Origin: Aurantiochytrium sp. KH105
Taxonomy: Eukaryota > Sar > Bigyra > Thraustochytrida > Thraustochytriidae
Direction of reading: 5' to 3'
Assembly: GCA_003116975.1 (NCBI GenBank)
Contig: BGKB01000036.1
Coordinates: forward strand, 248,001 to 312,000
Length of the DNA stretch: 64,000 bases
The notes beneath the pieces were generated by a model that was given only the letters and a program-made list of their open reading frames with translations, was not told the origin of the DNA and did no database searches. Each line of letters opens with the position of its first letter. The stretch's first letter is position 1. Made by a program: the position numbers and the translations under genes. Below are positions 18,557 to 28,499 of this stretch, piece after piece.

Positions 18557-20575
18557 TGTGACGAAAACCTATTTCTTGCTATACAGACCCAGAACGATGC
18601 ACGCCAGCGGATGAATAAGGGAGGGCTTGCGTGCGCGCGCACGAGCGAGCGCGCGGAGAGAGAGAGGCGCGGAGAGGAGAGTGGAAGGATCGCGCTCGGG
18701 TGCGCGTGGGAGAGGGAGGAAGGGCGGCGCGATGGCAACCACGAAGTCTTTCGCTCAAGTCCTCGCCACCATGCCGATGGAGGACGCCGCGATGACCGAC
18801 AACTTCGAAGAATCGATTACGCGCGGGCTGCAACAAATTGAGCAAGTTGATCCCGATTTTTTCAACAGCGAACAAGACGCGAGAAGCCGCGCAAGTTCGC
18901 AGTACTCTTCGCGGACCCGAGGAGGTCTTGCGCCCCAAACTGGCGTGCAAGCTCGCCTAGACCTGATCCCCACGCGTGTGACCCGCTGGAACAGTTTCTA
19001 CGATGATGTCTAATAGGATGCATTCGAACAGGAGGCCGGATTTGGCGATGTCCAGGTCCGAGAAGACCACTTCGATACCAATCTTATGCCGATACTAAGT
19101 CTCAACGAGCAGGCAGCATCCGATCGCTTCGGCGACGGGCTGCGATTCCCGGTGTTGCGCCGTGTCGTATCATCCCGAGCTACGGCGTCGCCAAACGGCT
19201 GGACACCCTTTAATATTGCCGCTGACGTCGAAATGACCGGCGTCGGACATCGCGTTGACTTGGTGTGGACTCGGCAGCGTCCCACTGCCGGCGATCGAGC
19301 CAGTGCTGGCATCGCCGTCACGACAGTCGCGAACCGTGCGCGCTTCCTCGTGCACGAGCACAAGTCGCCTGGGAAGTTCCCCTATGGCCTCGCCGACACC
19401 GAATTGACCAACATTGCTCGAAATTGGGCGCAAGGTTCGCATAACTCACTCGACGATGCCAGGAATGCTGTGAACGAAGCCTGGGAGGGAGCCTGTGACG
19501 ACCTCGTCGACTATTGGGAAATGGGAGAAGGTTTTCGTACCCGCGAAGGCTCTGTGCGTTTTCGCTACCCGGTCATCCAAATCTACGTTTACATTCTACG
19601 CTCTTTCTGCGGGTACGGCGTTCTCTCCACCACCGACAGGACTTGGTTCTTCAAGATCGACCATAAGAACGTGTTGCACATTTCAACGGTGTTTCGCTCG
19701 ACCGGCACAGGCCTCAAATCGATGCGTTATGCGTACGCGTGCATGCTTTACCGCGCCGTGGTCGGCATGGCGCGCCTGGAGCTCGACGAGGAGCGTCTGC
19801 GTGCAATTTGCCAGACTGACATTCGCCGCGGGTCTCCCGAGTGGACCGAGGTATGGCGCCGTTTTGGTTATGGCGACGGCGCGGGGGTGACGACGAGGAG
19901 TGCGCGTCGCGAAGCCACTCTGCCTGACGATCGGACCAACGCCGCCTCGCTCGGCGACAAAGAGGCGCTGCGCGAGCTGCTTCCGCTCAAGAGCGACCTT
20001 CACTTTCCCTACGCGGGAGGCCTGGTGGACGTCATCAAGCAGTACCCCGAAGGCCAGTATGGCTTCGCGATCCGCGTCGACACGGGCGGCGTCGACACGG
20101 TCGTCAAGGTCATGACCCCGGCGAAATATCCGGAAGAAACGCACATAGCTGAGTCTGCCTTTTGGCACGAGATGGACGTCTACCACCAGCTGCGCTCCCT
20201 CTGGGGGACGCACGTGCCCTGGTACCTGTACGGCGGCCGCCACATCTTCAATGGCCTCATCGTCGCCACAAGCTACGCCGGCGAGTCGCTCAATTCCAGC
20301 GCCGTGAGCGAGGACGTTCGGGAGAAGGCCTGGGCGGCGCTTACGGCGGTGCACAACGCTGGCGTCGCGCACGGCGACGTGCTGCTGCGGAACTTTGTCA
20401 TGGATGATGCTGGCACCGTCCGCATCATCGACTTCGCCCAGGCCAAGACCGGCGCGTCTATCCGCGACTTTCAGAGGGACCGCGACGACTTCGACCGCGT
20501 CTTCTCTCGCGCGCTAACGTAAAGCCACCGCAAGAACTGACGCGCCGCGAAAGACTAATGTACTCAGGGCCCTCG
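18557..20575 (+). repeat. Tandem repeat unit B (about 2 kb)
   Basis: Direct repeat of the unit at 16037-18035. Its right flank (GCGCCGCGAAAGACTAATG..., about 20539-20575) recurs once more at 21058-21093, which marks the original right edge of the repeated unit. Confidence 0.75.
18732..20522 (+). pseudogene. Crinkler-type REase-kinase gene, copy B (fossil)
   Basis: This is copy B of the tandem pair; it appears broken about once and is otherwise the better preserved copy. Parts are the same as in copy A: an N-terminal region of about 90 residues; an REase-like domain with GVGHRVDLVW and FLVHEHKSPGKF supplying the D...ExK signature; the YGVLSTTDRTWFF segment; a variable linker; and a kinase-like lobe with VAHGDVLLRNF and IIDFAQAK. 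The family is a known class of eukaryotic effector-type proteins. Whether this organism ever deployed it outward or in genome conflict cannot be told from sequence. Confidence 0.68.
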
Positions 20576-20633
20576 ATGGCACAACTGGCGATATTGGTGT
20601 CGAGGAGGGCGTAGAGTACGCAATGGCGCACCT

Positions 20634-20990
20634 GTGCCTAAGAAAAAGAGCGTCGGGCGCCCTGTAATGAAGTACTACATGACTCCGGAGGCCTTCAAAG
20701 AGTTCTACTTTGCCTCCCGCTCGAAAATGGGCGGCGTGGTGCGCAAAATTTTCGTGAAACTTTACGACGGGACGAAACGTTTGAAGCAGGTCATCGCCGC
20801 CGGCGAGGTGGCGCTGGTGCGAACGCAGCAGCAGCCCAGTGCCGCGCCTCGCGTGATCGAATCGGCCAGGACGCGGCTCGATACGTGCGAGTCGACGAAG
20901 AAAATCGGCAAGGTCTTGCGCATGTCGGGGCCACAGCTCTTCGCCTTCATCCACGGCCTGATTAACGAGGTGGCGACAGGCGTGAATTGA
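20634..20990 (+). CDS. Small ORF with MSV199/AntA-like segment (possible virus- or mobile-derived remnant)
   Basis: The frame is open upstream, and the first ATG is at 20667. A short basic stretch (VPKKKSVGRP) precedes KYYMTPEAFKEFYFASRSK, followed by VRKIFVKLYD. This recalls the MSV199/AntA-type domain (typically YxLTxExxKxxxM..R...G...RxYFIxxE), common in large DNA viruses and phage antirepressors. The match is by eye and rests on about 35 residues. The ORF is wedged between copy B and a third family remnant, so it may have arrived as an insertion. It is treated as a probable fossil; intactness is unknown. Confidence 0.4.
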   Translation: MPKKKSVGRPVMKYYMTPEAFKEFYFASRSKMGGVVRKIFVKLYDGTKRLKQVIAAGEVALVRTQQQPSAAPRVIESARTRLDTCESTKKIGKVLRMSGPQLFAFIHGLINEVATGVN

Positions 20991-21093
20991 ATAAGGACTG
21001 CGAAGACTTCGATCGCGTCTTCTCTCGCGCGCTAAAGAAAGGCCATTCTAAGACCTGACGCGCCGCGAAAGACTAATGCACTCAGGGCACTCG
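20991..21093 (+). repeat. Third, short remnant of the REase-kinase tail plus right flank
   Basis: The stretch 20991-21060 is almost identical to the 3' end of copy A (17957-18031), sharing GACTGCGAAGACTTCGATCG. The following bases match the right flank of unit B. It is therefore the end of a third, mostly lost family member (fossil). Confidence 0.75.
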
Positions 21094-22088
21094 ATTCTAA
21101 CTACCGCTGAGCGTTAATTCTTTTGCCTTTCGCTGGGGGAGGGTCAGATGCATCCTTCTAGAACGATCGTCCCGAGCGCTCGCAAAATTGTCGCGTAATT
21201 TAGGTAATACTCAGTCCGGACCAGTCATGCGAGGCCGCAAAATGGGTTGCAGCAAGATGCGTTGCGGCAAACTGCTTTGCGGCAAACTGCGTTGCGTTGT
21301 GGCGCGGCGTGACTCTGATATTATGAATTTGAGACTTGTTCTTTTTTGGCCAAAGCACAACTACGCTTGAATTGAATTGACCAAGCAAGGTGAGATCGCT
21401 AACAAAACTCAAAGATATACTATCTGTAAAAGGAAAGGTATCGCTGTGATCGCGGGGAATTGTCATCAACGATGCTTTTGCCAAGTTGAGCCGCTCTGTA
21501 TGTAAGCAAGCATACACACACGTACATTTAATTTAGCGGCATATGGCTGCTTGCGTCTGCAGACTGCTTTGAGCTATCGAAGCATCAGTTTGGCTCGTGA
21601 ATGCCAGTTTGAATGACTCATACCTAAAGAGAGGCTAAGTTTGGTGGGCGAGGTCCAATCTTGCTTCGCACATTCAGATTTTTAACACGGAGTTCGCGAG
21701 TAAAGTACGTGATCGTCTCCTCATAATCGAAGGCCTCCTGGGCATCAGACCCATCCGGCTTTGCCTCGATCGGCGCGCGGCCGCGGCAGCGTGCGCGCGA
21801 CCCCGGGGGAGGACGCCGGCCGGGAGCGCGCGGGCGTGCGGGGTGTCCCTGCAAAATTGCTTCGGCCCGGCAAAGACCTAATCAGCAGCTAATCATCAGG
21901 AAGCATCTTAGGGAACAAGCAGGCAGAACCGGGACCTGCGAGCCCCTGAGCGTCCGTGCGGGCCTTGCGGGGGCGTAGAAGGCGCGACAAGGCCGGTGGG
22001 CGAGCCGCATGAGCGGAGTAGAAGTGAGATTGGCGCAAATGCATCGGAATTATCTTTGTTTATCGTTACGTCTGGGGTCAGCAAGTCG
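21094..22088. other. Intergenic region with a short 15-bp repeat array
   Basis: I find no supported gene. At about 21244-21300 there are roughly four imperfect copies of a 15-bp unit (GCGTTGCGGCAAACT). Around 21770-21850 the sequence turns very GC-rich. The right end leads into the 3' side of the minus-strand gene at 22089. Confidence 0.5.
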
Positions 22089-23021
22089 TCAAACCTCCGA
22101 CCTCTGCTTCTTGAGGGCATGCTTCATGTTGGCGAGCTTGGTCTTGAGCTGCTTGTCTTCCGGAAACAACGCCGGCTTGTCACCTGGCATCGCATTCCAG
22201 TCTGCCTCGGTCTGGCCCCACTTTTCGCGGAAGAAGTGGAGGGCATCCATCGTGGTCAAGGATTGCTCGAGTGCTTCTTGGAGCGTTGCGATGTAGCGCG
22301 GGTCCAGCCGGTGGCGCTTCCGCTTGGGAGCACGCTCTGCTTGCGTGCTGCCTTGCGTGCTGCTCTGCGTGCTGCTTTGCGTGTTTTGCGTTGCTTGCCC
22401 ATGGCCAGCGGATTGCCGAGCTCTTCGCATCTGTGCCCACTTGTTGATGATGGTCTTGTCCTGGAGGAACTTGCTTGGCTTTGGCCCTCCGAGCGCGGTC
22501 AACGCGGCCTCAGTGGCGCCCCATTTGCTCCGAAAGTAGTCGAGGGTCTCGTCCTTTGTCAGATTCTGGTCGATAGCTTCTCGAAGGGTGGCGACGTAGC
22601 GCTTGTCCATGCCTCGGCCCGCTGGAGTGTCGAGAGGACGACCCTCCTTCTGAAGTCTGAAAAGACGTTGGATCTCCGTGTTGATGTCGGCTTCCCCCGG
22701 TATGTCCATCCTGAAGGGATAGTGCTTCTCCAAGCTCTCGAGAATAAGTGAAGCGGACTGTTTGGCGCCTTGGTCTCGGATACCTCGCTCGAAGATCTCG
22801 CGGATAGTTGCTCGCCACGGCTCCATGTCGATCTTCTCGCCGTAGAGCTTCCCGTGTGAGGGACGGTGCGCCCAGCCTGGCTGGTTGCGGTCTGCAATGG
22901 GGGTGACAAAACCCCTCGCGTCTTCGTACTCAGGTTGGTCGCTGCGCATCATATCATCCACACGGCAGAACCGGCGGCGGCGCCTCTTCAGCTGCCTCCA
23001 TATGGCCCTGTTCCTGCGCAA
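22089..23021 (-). CDS. Unknown protein with two internal repeats, 310 aa
   Basis: The frame runs from ATG at 23021 to a stop at 22089. Two copies of a module of about 60 residues are clear: DKRYVATLREAIDQNL (near residue 139) and DPRYIATLQEALEQSL (near 240). Each continues with a [YF]FR.KWG.TEA segment and ends in a basic helix. A weaker third copy may begin near residue 75 (EPWRATIREIFERGI). The N-terminus is very Arg-rich and the linker between modules is rich in Thr, Gln and Ser. The basic ends and helical repeats would fit a nucleic-acid-binding protein, but that is inference and no family was recognised. An upstream in-frame ATG is not needed to include the repeats. Confidence 0.6.
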   Translation of the reverse strand: MRRNRAIWRQLKRRRRRFCRVDDMMRSDQPEYEDARGFVTPIADRNQPGWAHRPSHGKLYGEKIDMEPWRATIREIFERGIRDQGAKQSASLILESLEKHYPFRMDIPGEADINTEIQRLFRLQKEGRPLDTPAGRGMDKRYVATLREAIDQNLTKDETLDYFRSKWGATEAALTALGGPKPSKFLQDKTIINKWAQMRRARQSAGHGQATQNTQSSTQSSTQGSTQAERAPKRKRHRLDPRYIATLQEALEQSLTTMDALHFFREKWGQTEADWNAMPGDKPALFPEDKQLKTKLANMKHALKKQRSEV

Positions 23022-24322
23022 GCCCGTGCGTGAACCACGCGCACAGGCTACCCTTGACCGCGCGCCCTCTCACAGGTTTTCCTGGGCAGCAAGGCCCGTA
23101 CACCCGCGGCGGCACCGCGAGCCCGCCGCACCCCTGCGATCCCCGTCTGCTCCCGCCGTTAGGCGCGCCGCCCTCCCCCTTCTGCTCCGCCCTTCACGCG
23201 CCCGCCTGCCCATATATTATATAGGGCGCCCCGGGGCGCCCGCGGTCTAACTTTGCAACGAGTTGACTTTGCAGACCAAGACTGCGGCAATCGACGTTTC
23301 TCGCCGGTGGGCGAACGGTCGACCAACCGATTCGAAAAAAAAATCAAAGCCGGAGGGGTCTAGGTGCCGATTGGCCTTCGCAAAATCATGTATTTCTCTC
23401 GTGGACTCCGTGTTAACAGCTTGATTCAATTATGAAGGCAAGCACGCATGCATGCACAGTGTCTGTTTCAAGCTGAGTGTCATGGGCATACCTACCGGCA
23501 TGGAGGTTGCATTGCAACCGTCGCGGGCACAGCCGTGGCTAGCCAAACGTCCGTCCCCGCCTTGAAGACACAAGATAGGGAAACCTTCATTTCGAATTGC
23601 CAAGACTTCAGGCTACGTCCTGGTGGAGAGGCTGCTGTCAGCGTCAAGCCCAGACAGAACTCGTCTTGTCTATCCATCCATTTTTGGCAGGTAGCAGCCA
23701 CATGAATGACTGATCTCTCGCGCGCTAGAAGCACGAGATAGCGCGTATCCGCTTGGAAGGTAGAGTGAGTGCCAAGCATTAGTAAATAGAATTGGTTTGT
23801 CGGACAGCATCAATCTGCTGATTGCAGATGGGATGGGTCGATGAGATCAACGTGCACCCGTCAGGCTCGTGTGCAATGGTACTATGTATACGCATGTACA
23901 TACGTATGTTTACCTAAGGAGAGGAGAGTCAGGCATCGAGGTCTGGAAGACGTAAAAGAAATGAATCCTTTTTCCTTTTGCTTTCAAAATCAAATCAGAC
24001 AAAGCAGAGCGAACAAACAAAACACATAGTGATGGAGTAAAAAAAGTAGTAATAAGACGAGAGTCGGTCGTGTCTGTGGGTGAGGTAGCCTTTTGGTAGG
24101 TTGACTCGGTACGGGTTTTCGGTTGAGCAATGACTGAATCGGTCGACCAACAGCGCAGGCCGAGCGGGCAAAGCACACATACACACACAAACAGAGAGAG
24201 AGAAACGACTGGGACCCCCAGCAGTCTCCATTCGTTGATCCATCGAATCATGATCGAGTCGGCCAGATAACAAACGTGTAATATCTTGTCCGACGCGAAA
24301 CCAAAACAAACGAAAGACGTCC
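23022..24322. other. Intergenic region upstream of 22089-23021
   Basis: The part next to 23021 probably holds the promoter of the minus-strand gene (see 23212-23241). From about 23440 to 24320 I see only short frames without recognisable features, including an 85-codon one at 23448. The right end is the 3' flank of the kinase gene. Confidence 0.5.
23212..23241 (-). promoter_or_regulatory. TATA-like element next to an 18-bp perfect palindrome
   Basis: TATATTATATA at 23212-23222 is followed directly by GGGCGCCCCGGGGCGCCC (23224-23241), which equals its own reverse complement. The pair is about 190 bp upstream of the ATG at 23021. It could serve as a core promoter with a dimeric factor site; the direction is not certain. 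Confidence 0.35.
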
Positions 24323-27300
24323 TCAAATATTGGGTTTCCAGCCCGAGCGGTCGACGTCAGCATCCTTGAAGCGCGGGTCGTACTTGTTTTTGAACGATAC
24401 CGAATTAAAGCGCCTAAAGTCGCGAATCTTGGGCTTGAAGGGAGCCTTGAGTTTCCCGTCTTGCAATTTGGCCATGGGAAACTTGGCAAGAAAAGGGTGC
24501 TGCGCAAGACCAGCACGCACGAGCTTGACGCGCTTGGGCTTGCGGGGCTCGAGCAGCCCTGTGATAAATTTGCGACAGTCCTTGCTGAACTGGGCGTGAT
24601 CTGGGAACTTGATGTCGTCGGCATCTTGGTGACCCAAGACCGCCTCGTAGCAGTCCATGGGCGAGCGTCCCTGAAATGGCGAGTTTCCAGCAATGAGCTC
24701 ATAGGCAAAGACGCCAAGAGCCCACCAATCAACGGCGCTGTCGTGACCGCGGCCGAGGATAATTTCGGGAGCCATGTACTCTGGTGTACCGCAGACCGTG
24801 TAGGCAATGTTGGTCTTCTTGGCAAGTCCAAAATCTGCGATCTTGAGGTAGCCGTCGGCGGTGAGGAAAAAGTTCTCGGGCTTGGCATCGCGATAGATGA
24901 TCTGACAGGCGTGAATGGCTTCAAGGCCGCAAAGCACAGAGGCAATGTAGAACTTCGCATCCTTTTCGACGAGTCGCGGACTATCGCGGCGGGAGCGGCG
25001 CATTGCGCCGTACATGTCGCCGCCGTCGCAGAGCTCCAGGAGAAAATAAATGTTTTTGCGGTCGTAAAAGGCTGCAAAGAGGTCGACGACGAAGCGGGAC
25101 TGCGATTTGTGCGAAATCTCGGCCATGGCATGCCGCTCGTTCTCGACCATTTCCTCCCAGCCGTTGTCGGTGATGAAGCAGCGGCGGAGCGTCTTGAGCG
25201 CGAGAAAGTTGGGCAAGGGGTGGGTCTCGCCTGTCTTCGGGTCTCTCATGAGGACCTCGCGATCGGGAGCAGGGCGTACGAGGTGGACGCGTCCGAAGCT
25301 ACCCTTTCCGAGTTTAGAGAGAGGTTCGAGGTCGTTGAGGGAAACCGAGTTGCAGGGGAGCTCAAGGTCCTCCCAGGAAAGGTCGCCCGCGGTAGTCGAG
25401 GTGTCGACCAAGTCCTCGTCATCCTCTTGGTCGGATTCGTCAGTATCAAACTCTTCGGACTGGTCCGATGTGGCGCTGGGAAGGCGCACGCCGCCAGGGC
25501 TCGCGGGGGAGCCGCGCTTGGAGGATTCAGTAAAGGACGCTTGGCGTTGCTGGTGCTTGACCTTGATAGTCTGCAGGGTGGTCCGCACGTACTCCTCGAC
25601 GTCGGTGGTGGGCGCAGAACCGCCGCGCTTGGCCTTGAGCGTGCCTCCGCGCAGGCCCTTGCCGCTTCCGGATGCGTCGGGAAACATGGTCTGCACGTTG
25701 TCGGCCCATCGAGCCTTGATGGCCTCTCGCAGAGGACCAATGAGGGACTCGAACTCTTCGACATCGAGCGTAAGCGTGGTGGTTCGGTCCTCGGAGGCGA
25801 CCAGGCGCACGTCCGACTTGGTTGCGCGCTCGAGCAGAGCCCACTCTCCAAAGGACTCGCCGCGGCGCAGGACAGACTTGAGCTCCTCGCCAACGAGCAT
25901 GTCAACGCGACCGGATCCGACAATAAGGACCTTGTCGAGGGTGTCGCCGCGCTCGAGGATGATGTCGCCGGCCTTGTAGACCTTTTCGGTCATGGCGTCC
26001 GCGAGTGCAACGAGCTCCTCCTCGCTGAGGTTATCGCTGAGGACCTCCATGCTGTTGAGGCACTGCATCTTCCGGGCCTGGCGCTTTCGGGCCTGGGCCT
26101 TGCGAATTTCGAAAAAGGTGCGGCGGTCGATGGCCCAGAGGACGCCGTCCGTGACGGCGCGCACGGTGACGGCCGCGGGCTGTTCGTAGAGGAGAGCGAG
26201 CTCACCAAAAAAGGTGCGGGGTCCCTTTTCGGCGACAAGCTCGGGGAGGGCATTGTCTTCGTCGCGCCTGCGGTAGACGTGGTAGGATCCCTTTTCGATG
26301 ACGTAAAAGCTGTCGCCGACCTCGCCCTGCTGGACAACGTCCTCGTGGGCCTTGACGGAAACGCGGTACATGCGGGAGACGAGTTCGTGCATGGAGTGGG
26401 CGTCGAGGTCGTCGAAGAGCATGCCGGAGAGGGAGATTGACGTCTCGATGGTGTCCTTGATGAGTTGCTCCGTGGTAGGTGTCTTGACCTCGATGCGGCC
26501 CGTGGGTAGGCCGCCGCCACGCATGAGGGGGCGCACGGCCATGCGGGGTCCGGCTTCCTGGACCTCGCGCTGAGGGGCCTGCCCGGACCTGAATTCGCGA
26601 GGGTTGTCGAAGACGCCGCTAAAGTACTTTGCGCGGGGCAAGGTTTCATCGCCGGCCACCGTGTTGAAGCGCGGGGTCGAGAGCGCGTGGTCGCCGTTAA
26701 AGTCGTCGGTACCAAAGGGGTCGCCGTCACCCTTGGCTTTGGAGGTGGCAGCGCCGCCGGGGGCAAGGGCGCGTGCCTGCTTTTGCGGCTTTTGCTTGGG
26801 CGAGGAAGCAGTGGGGCCGCCGTCGCTGGGGAAGGCGCCTTGCTCGTCTTGCGTTTGCGACTCGCGGTGCGAGGCAAGTTGCGCAGGGGCGTCGGGGAGG
26901 CGGGCCGTGTGACGCGGTTTGGGCTTGGACCAGAAACAGAGCAAGCCACCGCCACCGCCACCGCCACCGCCACCGTTGCTCTGGCGTCGAGCTTCGCCGA
27001 CATAGCCGCTGTTTTCCTCCTCAAAGACGTCTGCCGGGGGGGGTGGGAGGTCTTCTTGATCAGCAAAGTCGTCCTCGTCCTCGTCTTCGCTGTCGATACT
27101 CGTATACGAGGTTTTGGCCTTGGGCTTGGATGCCCCTGGTGGTGGGGGCACGCCGGCGAGGTCAACCTCATCGCCGTCGGTGAGGTCCTCGGCGTCCTTT
27201 TCGTCGAGGTCGCCGACGACGGGAGGCGCGGGATGGGTGTCGTGCTCGCGGAAGCGGGTGCGGCCGCGGGTGGTGTTGCCTCGCTTCGTGGTGTTGCCTC

Positions 27301-27937
27301 GCTTCAAGGTGGTACCCTCGTGGCGTTCGATTTGCTCCGCGAGGCGCTTGGCCTTGCTCATGAAGACGTCCGAGTCGTGGAGAAAGGTAGTGGTCATCTT
27401 GATGGACTCGCGCTCGCGGCGCTTGTCGAGGGTTCCTGCTGCGGGGCGGTTGGCCATGAAGCCGGAGACGGCCGTGCCGATTTTGCTGGTCCGCTTCGCC
27501 TTGGGCGCGGCGAGTTTCTGGTCGCCGTCTCGGAGGCGGAGGATGGCGAAAACCCAGCGCTTGCAGACATCTTCTGTGGCGGCGCGCAGCATCATCGAGG
27601 GCGTGCCGTCGCTGAAGACGATTTCGAACTTGATGCCCTTGTTGCCGACAAAGAGTATTTTTTTGATGTTGGACACGTAGGCCGTCTTGCGGTCGCCCTG
27701 CGCGAGGCGCTCGGCGCCCACGAACTCGCGCATGTTCGTGCCGTGTTCGTAGTGGCTCAGTGTCCACGTCCCGTCGGCGCCTGCGCTGAGGACGAACCAG
27801 CATCGCCGCCACCGCTCGACGCCGCTGAAGGACTTTTCCTTCTTCTGCAGCCACCCGGACAGCGTCTCGCCGACGTTGTCCTCTGCGCTCATCTCCTCCT
27901 CGTCGGCGGCCTGCTGCCGCGCCTCTGCGGTCGCCAT
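24323..27937 (-). CDS. PH-domain cNMP-type AGC protein kinase (PKG/PKA-like), 1204 aa
   Basis: The protein combines regulatory and catalytic parts as in PKG. A PH domain lies at about residues 20-140 (TLSGWLQKKEKSF ... RCWFVL). Acidic and Gly-rich linkers follow. Two cyclic-nucleotide-binding folds lie near 504-625 and 632-740, and an AGC kinase near 869-1152, with GKGSFGRVHLV, YRDAKPENF, DFGLAKK and GTPEYMAPE, then an AGC tail ending in FNSVSFKNKYDPRF. The phosphate cassettes read FGELALLYEQPAAVTV and FGEWALLERATKSDVRL; the usual Arg is Ala in the first and Lys in the second. The ATG at 27937 was chosen because it sits in GCCGCCATGG and is followed at once by the PH domain. The frame is open further to an ATG at 28252, which would add 105 Ala/Arg-rich residues. 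Confidence 0.88.
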   Translation of the reverse strand: MATAEARQQAADEEEMSAEDNVGETLSGWLQKKEKSFSGVERWRRCWFVLSAGADGTWTLSHYEHGTNMREFVGAERLAQGDRKTAYVSNIKKILFVGNKGIKFEIVFSDGTPSMMLRAATEDVCKRWVFAILRLRDGDQKLAAPKAKRTSKIGTAVSGFMANRPAAGTLDKRRERESIKMTTTFLHDSDVFMSKAKRLAEQIERHEGTTLKRGNTTKRGNTTRGRTRFREHDTHPAPPVVGDLDEKDAEDLTDGDEVDLAGVPPPPGASKPKAKTSYTSIDSEDEDEDDFADQEDLPPPPADVFEEENSGYVGEARRQSNGGGGGGGGGGLLCFWSKPKPRHTARLPDAPAQLASHRESQTQDEQGAFPSDGGPTASSPKQKPQKQARALAPGGAATSKAKGDGDPFGTDDFNGDHALSTPRFNTVAGDETLPRAKYFSGVFDNPREFRSGQAPQREVQEAGPRMAVRPLMRGGGLPTGRIEVKTPTTEQLIKDTIETSISLSGMLFDDLDAHSMHELVSRMYRVSVKAHEDVVQQGEVGDSFYVIEKGSYHVYRRRDEDNALPELVAEKGPRTFFGELALLYEQPAAVTVRAVTDGVLWAIDRRTFFEIRKAQARKRQARKMQCLNSMEVLSDNLSEEELVALADAMTEKVYKAGDIILERGDTLDKVLIVGSGRVDMLVGEELKSVLRRGESFGEWALLERATKSDVRLVASEDRTTTLTLDVEEFESLIGPLREAIKARWADNVQTMFPDASGSGKGLRGGTLKAKRGGSAPTTDVEEYVRTTLQTIKVKHQQRQASFTESSKRGSPASPGGVRLPSATSDQSEEFDTDESDQEDDEDLVDTSTTAGDLSWEDLELPCNSVSLNDLEPLSKLGKGSFGRVHLVRPAPDREVLMRDPKTGETHPLPNFLALKTLRRCFITDNGWEEMVENERHAMAEISHKSQSRFVVDLFAAFYDRKNIYFLLELCDGGDMYGAMRRSRRDSPRLVEKDAKFYIASVLCGLEAIHACQIIYRDAKPENFFLTADGYLKIADFGLAKKTNIAYTVCGTPEYMAPEIILGRGHDSAVDWWALGVFAYELIAGNSPFQGRSPMDCYEAVLGHQDADDIKFPDHAQFSKDCRKFITGLLEPRKPKRVKLVRAGLAQHPFLAKFPMAKLQDGKLKAPFKPKIRDFRRFNSVSFKNKYDPRFKDADVDRSGWKPNI

Positions 27938-28324
27938 GGCGGCTCGCCCGCGCGCCCGCCCTCTCGCTCGCGCGCTGCCTGCTCGCTCACGTGCGAGGCC
28001 TTTGCGCCTTTGCCTCTGCTCGCTTGCTCGCTCGCTTGCGTGCGTGCGTGCGTGCGTGCGTGCTTGCACACGAGCCGAGCCGCGTCGAGTCAACTTGGTC
28101 GTCGGGTCTGGCGCCGCCTGTTCGCGCCGGGCAGCCAGCCAGACAGACGGCCAGGCAGCGAGACGGACAGGCTCGGCCCGGACCACGCCCGCGCGAGCCT
28201 CCAGCCGGTCGCTCCTCCAGCCCGGCCTCGTCCGCTGCCGCGCTCCCTCCACGGACTCGCAGTCGCGGCGTGGGGCCAGCTCGGCCGCGCTCGCCTCGCC
28301 GTCGCGCGCTCTCCGATTTGCTTG

Positions 28325-28363
<39 letters not shown>

Positions 28364-28364
28364 T
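28325..28364. repeat. (CTTT)n microsatellite
   Basis: Ten uninterrupted CTTT units, followed by a long pyrimidine-rich stretch on the same strand. Confidence 0.95.
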
Positions 28365-28499
28365 TACTTTGCTTGCCTTGCCTTATTTTGCCTTTTACTA
28401 TTATTAGCCTTGCATGCAAGTGCTGCTTCTCTACTTTATTTGCTTTTTACTTCATTTTCCACTTTCTATTCTCCACTTTCGCCCTGCCTTCCTTGATCC

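Noticed and set aside
24461-26440. 659-codon plus-strand frame antisense to the kinase
   Set aside because: Shadow produced by strong third-position GC bias; no domain or conserved motif.
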